NCBI GenBank assembly: GCA_947168395.1
Contig: CAMVLT010000041.1
Location: forward strand, 1-33,589
Direction of reading: 5' to 3'
Source: an uncultured Prevotellaceae bacterium
GTDB lineage: Bacteria; Bacteroidota; Bacteroidia; Bacteroidales; Bacteroidaceae
Length of the DNA stretch: 33,589 bases
Shown piece by piece: positions 30,372-33,589 of the stretch; position 1 is the first letter of the stretch, and every line of letters starts with the position of its first letter. Made by a program: the position numbers and the translations under genes. The notes under the pieces were generated by a model, which was not told the DNA's origin, made no database searches, and saw nothing but the letters and a program-made list of their open reading frames with translations.

Positions 30372-31724
30372 ATGGACAACATGCAAGCCGCACTCGAATT
30401 GGGACAGAAACCCGTAGGCCGACTGCTGTGGCAGTACGCCTTGCCTGCCATTGTGGCCATGACGGCATCGAGTCTTTACAATATCATCGACCGTGCGTTC
30501 ATTGGCCAGGTTGTGGGGCCTGAAGCCATAGCGGGCTTAGGCATCACGTTCCCGTTCATGAACCTCAGTGCCGCCTTTGGTGCCGCTGTGGGTGTGGGTG
30601 CCTCGACGTGCATCAGCGTGAAGTTAGGGCAGAAGGACTATAAGACAGCCGAGAACCTGCTGGGCAACACGGTGACGCTGAACCTCATCGTGGGCTTCCT
30701 GTTCATGGTGGTGTGCCTGCTGTTTCTCAATCCCATCCTGCGCTTTTTCGGCGCTTCCGACGCTACGCTGCCCTACGCCCGCGAGTTCATGATAGTCATC
30801 CTGCTGGGTAACATGGTGACCCACATGTATTTCGGCATGAACGCCGTACTGCGAGCCGCAGGCAAGCCACGCCACGCCATGTATGCCACGCTCTTCACCG
30901 TGGGCATGAACATACTGCTGGTCATAGCCTTCGTGTGGTGGTTCCGCTGGGGCATACGAGGGGCTGCACTGGCCACCGTCACCTCGCAGTCGCTGGCTCT
31001 GTGCTGGCAGATGTGGATATTCAGCGACCAGCGCGAGCTACTGCACCTGAAACGCGGCATCTACAAGTTGAAGGCCAACTTGGTACGCAACATCATTGCC
31101 ATCGGTATATCGCCTTTCCTGATGAACGTCACCAGCTGCGTCATCGTGATTTTCATGAACAACCAGTTTGTACGCTACGGCGGCGACATGGCCGTTGGCG
31201 CCTACTCGATAGCCAACTCCATGGCTATGGTGTTCTTCATGTTCGTCATGGGCATGAACCAGGGTATGCAGCCCATTGTGGGCTATAACTACGGAGCCGA
31301 GAAGTTCGACCGCATGCTGCGCTGTCTGTGGCAGACCATTGCCGTTGCCACCAGCATTCTGTTGGTGGGCTGGGCATTGGCCATGCTGTTTCCGATGCAG
31401 ATAGCCCGCATCTTCACAACCGATGAGACGCTGCTGCAGCTGTCGGCACGAGGCATTCGTCTCGACATGCTGGTGTTCCCCATCATTGCTTCGCAGGCCG
31501 TCATCACCAACTTCTTCCAGTGTATCGGCAAGGTGAAAATCAGCATCTTCCTGTCGCTGACGCGCCAGTTGCTTATGCTCCTGCCGTTGGCCTACCTGTT
31601 GCCTTTGTGGATGGATTTAGACGGTGTGTGGTACTCCATGCCCGCCAGCGACTTCGGCTCGTTTGCCATGACCCTTCCCATCTTGTGGTGGTATCTGAGA
31701 AAACTAAGAACCTATGGAAAATAA
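30372..31724 (+). CDS. MATE-family efflux transporter
   Basis: MATE proteins export drugs and other organic cations with sodium or proton entry. The 450-residue length, about 12 membrane segments and the MATE pattern in both halves (LLWQYALPAIVAMTASSLYNIIDRAFIGQVVGPEAIAGLGITFP; GAYSIANSMAMVFFMFVMGMNQGMQPIVGYNYGA) place it in the NorM/MepA group. It heads an operon with overlaps of 11, 4 and 4 bases through the next three genes. Substrate unknown. The ATG at 30372 is followed by a second Met three codons on (MDNM). Confidence 0.93.
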   Translation: MDNMQAALELGQKPVGRLLWQYALPAIVAMTASSLYNIIDRAFIGQVVGPEAIAGLGITFPFMNLSAAFGAAVGVGASTCISVKLGQKDYKTAENLLGNTVTLNLIVGFLFMVVCLLFLNPILRFFGASDATLPYAREFMIVILLGNMVTHMYFGMNAVLRAAGKPRHAMYATLFTVGMNILLVIAFVWWFRWGIRGAALATVTSQSLALCWQMWIFSDQRELLHLKRGIYKLKANLVRNIIAIGISPFLMNVTSCVIVIFMNNQFVRYGGDMAVGAYSIANSMAMVFFMFVMGMNQGMQPIVGYNYGAEKFDRMLRCLWQTIAVATSILLVGWALAMLFPMQIARIFTTDETLLQLSARGIRLDMLVFPIIASQAVITNFFQCIGKVKISIFLSLTRQLLMLLPLAYLLPLWMDLDGVWYSMPASDFGSFAMTLPILWWYLRKLRTYGK

Positions 31725-32337
31725 ACCTATCATCATCTGTGTGGGTCGCCAGCTAGGCAGCGGCGGCCACGATATCGGACGCATGCTGGCCCTCGACTTC
31801 AGCGCCAAGTACTACGACCGCGAACTGCTGAACCTTGCGGCGAAGGAAAGCGGACTCTCCGAACACTTCTTCGAGCAGCACGACGAGCACAAGAGTTTTC
31901 TCCGTTCGTTCCTGCACCTGCCTAACGCGATGGTCAGCAACAACTTCGCCCGTCAGGGTTTTTCGCAGGACTCGTTCTTCCAGTTCCAGAGCGACGCCAT
32001 CCGCAAGGCAGCCACCGAGGGCAGCTGTGTGTTTGTAGGTCGCTGTGCCGACTATGTATTGCGCGATTTCAAAAACATGATCAGCATCTTCATCACGGCC
32101 TCGATGGACTTCCGTGTCAGTCAGATTATGGCCAAGCAGCATTTTGCCAAGCCTCAGGAGGCTCGCAGGTTTATTGAGCACGGCGAGTCAAAACGTGCTG
32201 CCTACTACAACTATTATACAGGCAAGAGGTGGGGCGATGCCTCGGGCTACAACCTCTGCATCGACTCGTCAGTACTGGGGCTGATGGAGACCGAGAAGCT
32301 GATAGCCGACTTTATCCGTAAACGTTTGGGACAATGA
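31714..32337 (+). CDS. Cytidylate kinase-like family protein
   Basis: The 207-residue protein matches the cytidylate-kinase-2 family: a P-loop-like GRQLGSGGHDIGRMLA near the N-terminus, FSAKYYDRELLNLAA, and an arginine-rich core (FVGRCADYVLRD, SMDFRVSQIM) and RWGDASGYNLCIDSS at the end. Such proteins are assumed to be nucleotide kinases, but the substrate is unproven; the main Cmk is a different protein. It overlaps the MATE gene by 11 bases and the next gene by 4. Confidence 0.88.
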   Translation: MENKPIIICVGRQLGSGGHDIGRMLALDFSAKYYDRELLNLAAKESGLSEHFFEQHDEHKSFLRSFLHLPNAMVSNNFARQGFSQDSFFQFQSDAIRKAATEGSCVFVGRCADYVLRDFKNMISIFITASMDFRVSQIMAKQHFAKPQEARRFIEHGESKRAAYYNYYTGKRWGDASGYNLCIDSSVLGLMETEKLIADFIRKRLGQ

Positions 32338-32831
32338 AGAAAATAGGAATACTGAGCGACACTCACAGCTATTGGGACGAGAAGTATCTGCACTACTTCG
32401 AGCCGTGTGACGAAATATGGCATGCTGGCGACATCGGCAGCGTGGAGGTGGCCGAGCGGCTGGCCGACTTCCGGCCTTTCCGTGCTGTCTGTGGCAACTG
32501 CGACGGTGGTGACCTGCGGCTGATGTTTCGCGAGCTGAACCGCTTCAAGTGCGAGGACGTGGACGTGCTCATCAAGCACATCGGCGGCTATCCAGGCAAC
32601 TACGATGCCTCTGTCCGCTCTACGCTCTTTGCCAACCCGCCGCAGCTGTTCGTAGCCGGGCATAGTCATATATTAAAGGTGAAGTACGACAAGACGCTGG
32701 GGCTGCTGCACATCAATCCGGGTGCTGCCGGCATCCAGGGGTGGCATAAGGAGCGTACCCTTGTACGGCTGACGATTGACGGCCGTGAATTTAAGGATAT
32801 GGAAGTAATAACATTAAGCGATAAGAAATGA
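32334..32831 (+). CDS. YfcE/MJ0936-type metallophosphoesterase
   Basis: The 165-residue protein has the calcineurin-like metal motifs of small phosphodiesterases: [28 protein letters not shown] and AGHSHILKV, then LHINPGAAG. These proteins hydrolyse simple phosphodiesters with Mn or similar metals; the natural substrate is unknown. All metal ligands are present. Its stop overlaps the ATG of rfbB (ATGA). Confidence 0.9.
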   Translation: MKKIGILSDTHSYWDEKYLHYFEPCDEIWHAGDIGSVEVAERLADFRPFRAVCGNCDGGDLRLMFRELNRFKCEDVDVLIKHIGGYPGNYDASVRSTLFANPPQLFVAGHSHILKVKYDKTLGLLHINPGAAGIQGWHKERTLVRLTIDGREFKDMEVITLSDKK

Positions 32832-33589
32832 AAAGAACAATTGTAATCACGGGTGGCGCAGGCTTCATTGGCAGCCATGTAGTGCGCCTGTTTGTGAACA
32901 AGTACCCCGAGTATCACATCATCAACCTCGACAAGTTGACGTATGCCGGCAACCTGGCCAACCTCAAGGACATCGAGGACCGTCCGAACTACGAGTTCGT
33001 GAAGATGGACATCTGCGACTTCGATGCCTTCTACCAGCTGATGCAGGAGAAGAAGGTGGACGGCATCATCCATCTGGCTGCCGAGAGCCACGTGGACCGC
33101 TCCATCAAAGACCCCTTCACCTTTGCCCAGACCAACGTGATGGGCACTTTGAGCCTGTTACAGGCAGCCAAGCTCTACTGGGAGAGCCTGCCTGAGAAGT
33201 ATGAGGGCAAGCGCTTCTACCACATCTCAACCGACGAGGTGTATGGCGCACTCGAACTGACGCACCCCGAGGGTATTGAGCCGCCTTTCACCACAACGGC
33301 CTCCAGTGCCGAGCACCATCTGGCATACGGCGACAAGTTCTTCTTGGAGACCACGAAGTATAATCCGCACTCGCCTTATAGTGCCTCGAAAGCCAGCAGC
33401 GACCACTTTGTACGTGCCTTCCACGACACGTACGGCATGCCCGTCATCGTGACCAACTGCTCGAACAACTACGGCCCCTATCAGTTCCCTGAGAAGCTGA
33501 TACCGCTGTTTATCAACAACATCCGTCATCGCAAGCCGCTGCCCGTCTATGGTAAGGGTGAGAACGTGCGCGACTGGCTCTTCGTTGAA
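32828..33589 (+). CDS. rfbB: dTDP-glucose 4,6-dehydratase, 3' end outside the window
   Basis: RfbB converts dTDP-glucose to dTDP-4-keto-6-deoxyglucose, a step toward dTDP-rhamnose and other envelope sugars. The 254 visible residues start [18 protein letters not shown] (NAD-binding), then [25 protein letters not shown], the catalytic STDEVYG and [10 protein letters not shown] (YxxxK), and [17 protein letters not shown]. The frame is open at the window edge; roughly 100-130 residues are missing by comparison with the family. The rest of a dTDP-rhamnose cluster may follow on the right. Confidence 0.94.
   Translation, partial: MKRTIVITGGAGFIGSHVVRLFVNKYPEYHIINLDKLTYAGNLANLKDIEDRPNYEFVKMDICDFDAFYQLMQEKKVDGIIHLAAESHVDRSIKDPFTFAQTNVMGTLSLLQAAKLYWESLPEKYEGKRFYHISTDEVYGALELTHPEGIEPPFTTTASSAEHHLAYGDKFFLETTKYNPHSPYSASKASSDHFVRAFHDTYGMPVIVTNCSNNYGPYQFPEKLIPLFINNIRHRKPLPVYGKGENVRDWLFVE

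Noticed and set aside
30232..30468. Longer S8 protease start at 30468
   Set aside because: It would run through both promoters and into the MATE gene on the other strand; the signal peptide begins at GTG 30231.
1..33589. tRNA, rRNA or riboswitch genes
   Set aside because: I looked in the spacers and found no cloverleaf-like or known riboswitch sequence; the spacers are short or made of repeats. A covariance-model search could still find something small.

Overview
The window is chromosomal DNA from a member of the Bacteroidota, most likely Prevotella/Segatella-like (Bacteroidales, Prevotellaceae). The evidence is the complete Bacteroides-aerotolerance (Bat) gene set, promoter boxes of the Bacteroidota form TAnnTTTG, start codons without strong Shine-Dalgarno sequences, a BspA-type leucine-rich repeat protein, Bacteroidota-type variants of Mrp and IlvE, and GC-rich genes separated by very AT-rich spacers. 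The genus is inferred, not proven.

Layout. 1-507: 3' end of a TOPRIM (primase-like) gene, probably the edge of a mobile element to the left. 753-4674 (+): ftsY, rimO, an HU gene, and an HU domain fused to a membrane segment and a LysM-like domain. 4719-13062 (+): Bat operon of moxR, DUF58, a BatD-like membrane protein, batA, a batB-batC fusion and a batD-batE fusion, followed without a gap by a PAP2 phosphatase, queA and a metal permease with an HMA domain (to 16263). 16264-16929: 666 bp gene-free spacer full of nested AT-rich palindromes, a long duplication and 22-bp tandem repeats. 16930-18972 (+): topB. 18997-22667 (-): trmB, LRR protein, mrp. 22808-26050 (+): DUF4298 protein, AGCS symporter, TfoX-N protein, exported protein of unknown role. 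26214-30231 (-): ilvE, then an S8 protease-xseA-xseB operon. 30372-33589 (+): MATE transporter, cytidylate-kinase-like protein, metallophosphoesterase, and the start of rfbB, which runs off the window.

Most genes are housekeeping (protein targeting, ribosome and tRNA modification, DNA topology and repair, Fe-S cluster handling, branched-chain amino acids) or cell envelope (Bat complex, PAP2, LRR protein, S8 protease, dTDP-sugar synthesis). Genes are tightly packed, with many 1-11 bp overlaps.

The most unusual layer is repetitive. A GC-rich palindromic element with 35-39 bp inverted arms lies inside rimO, across the batBC/batDE junction and, as related forms, inside queA and the TOPRIM gene. 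In all four the arm is read in the same codon phase, giving a 13-residue peptide that usually begins x-(T/S)-S-x-P. Separate short repeats supply stop or start codons at gene boundaries (ftsY/rimO, topB/mrp, S8/xseA, trmB/LRR), sit in the S8 promoter, or lie inside xseA. Together they suggest a chromosome whose gene edges and protein linkers are being remodelled by small repeats.
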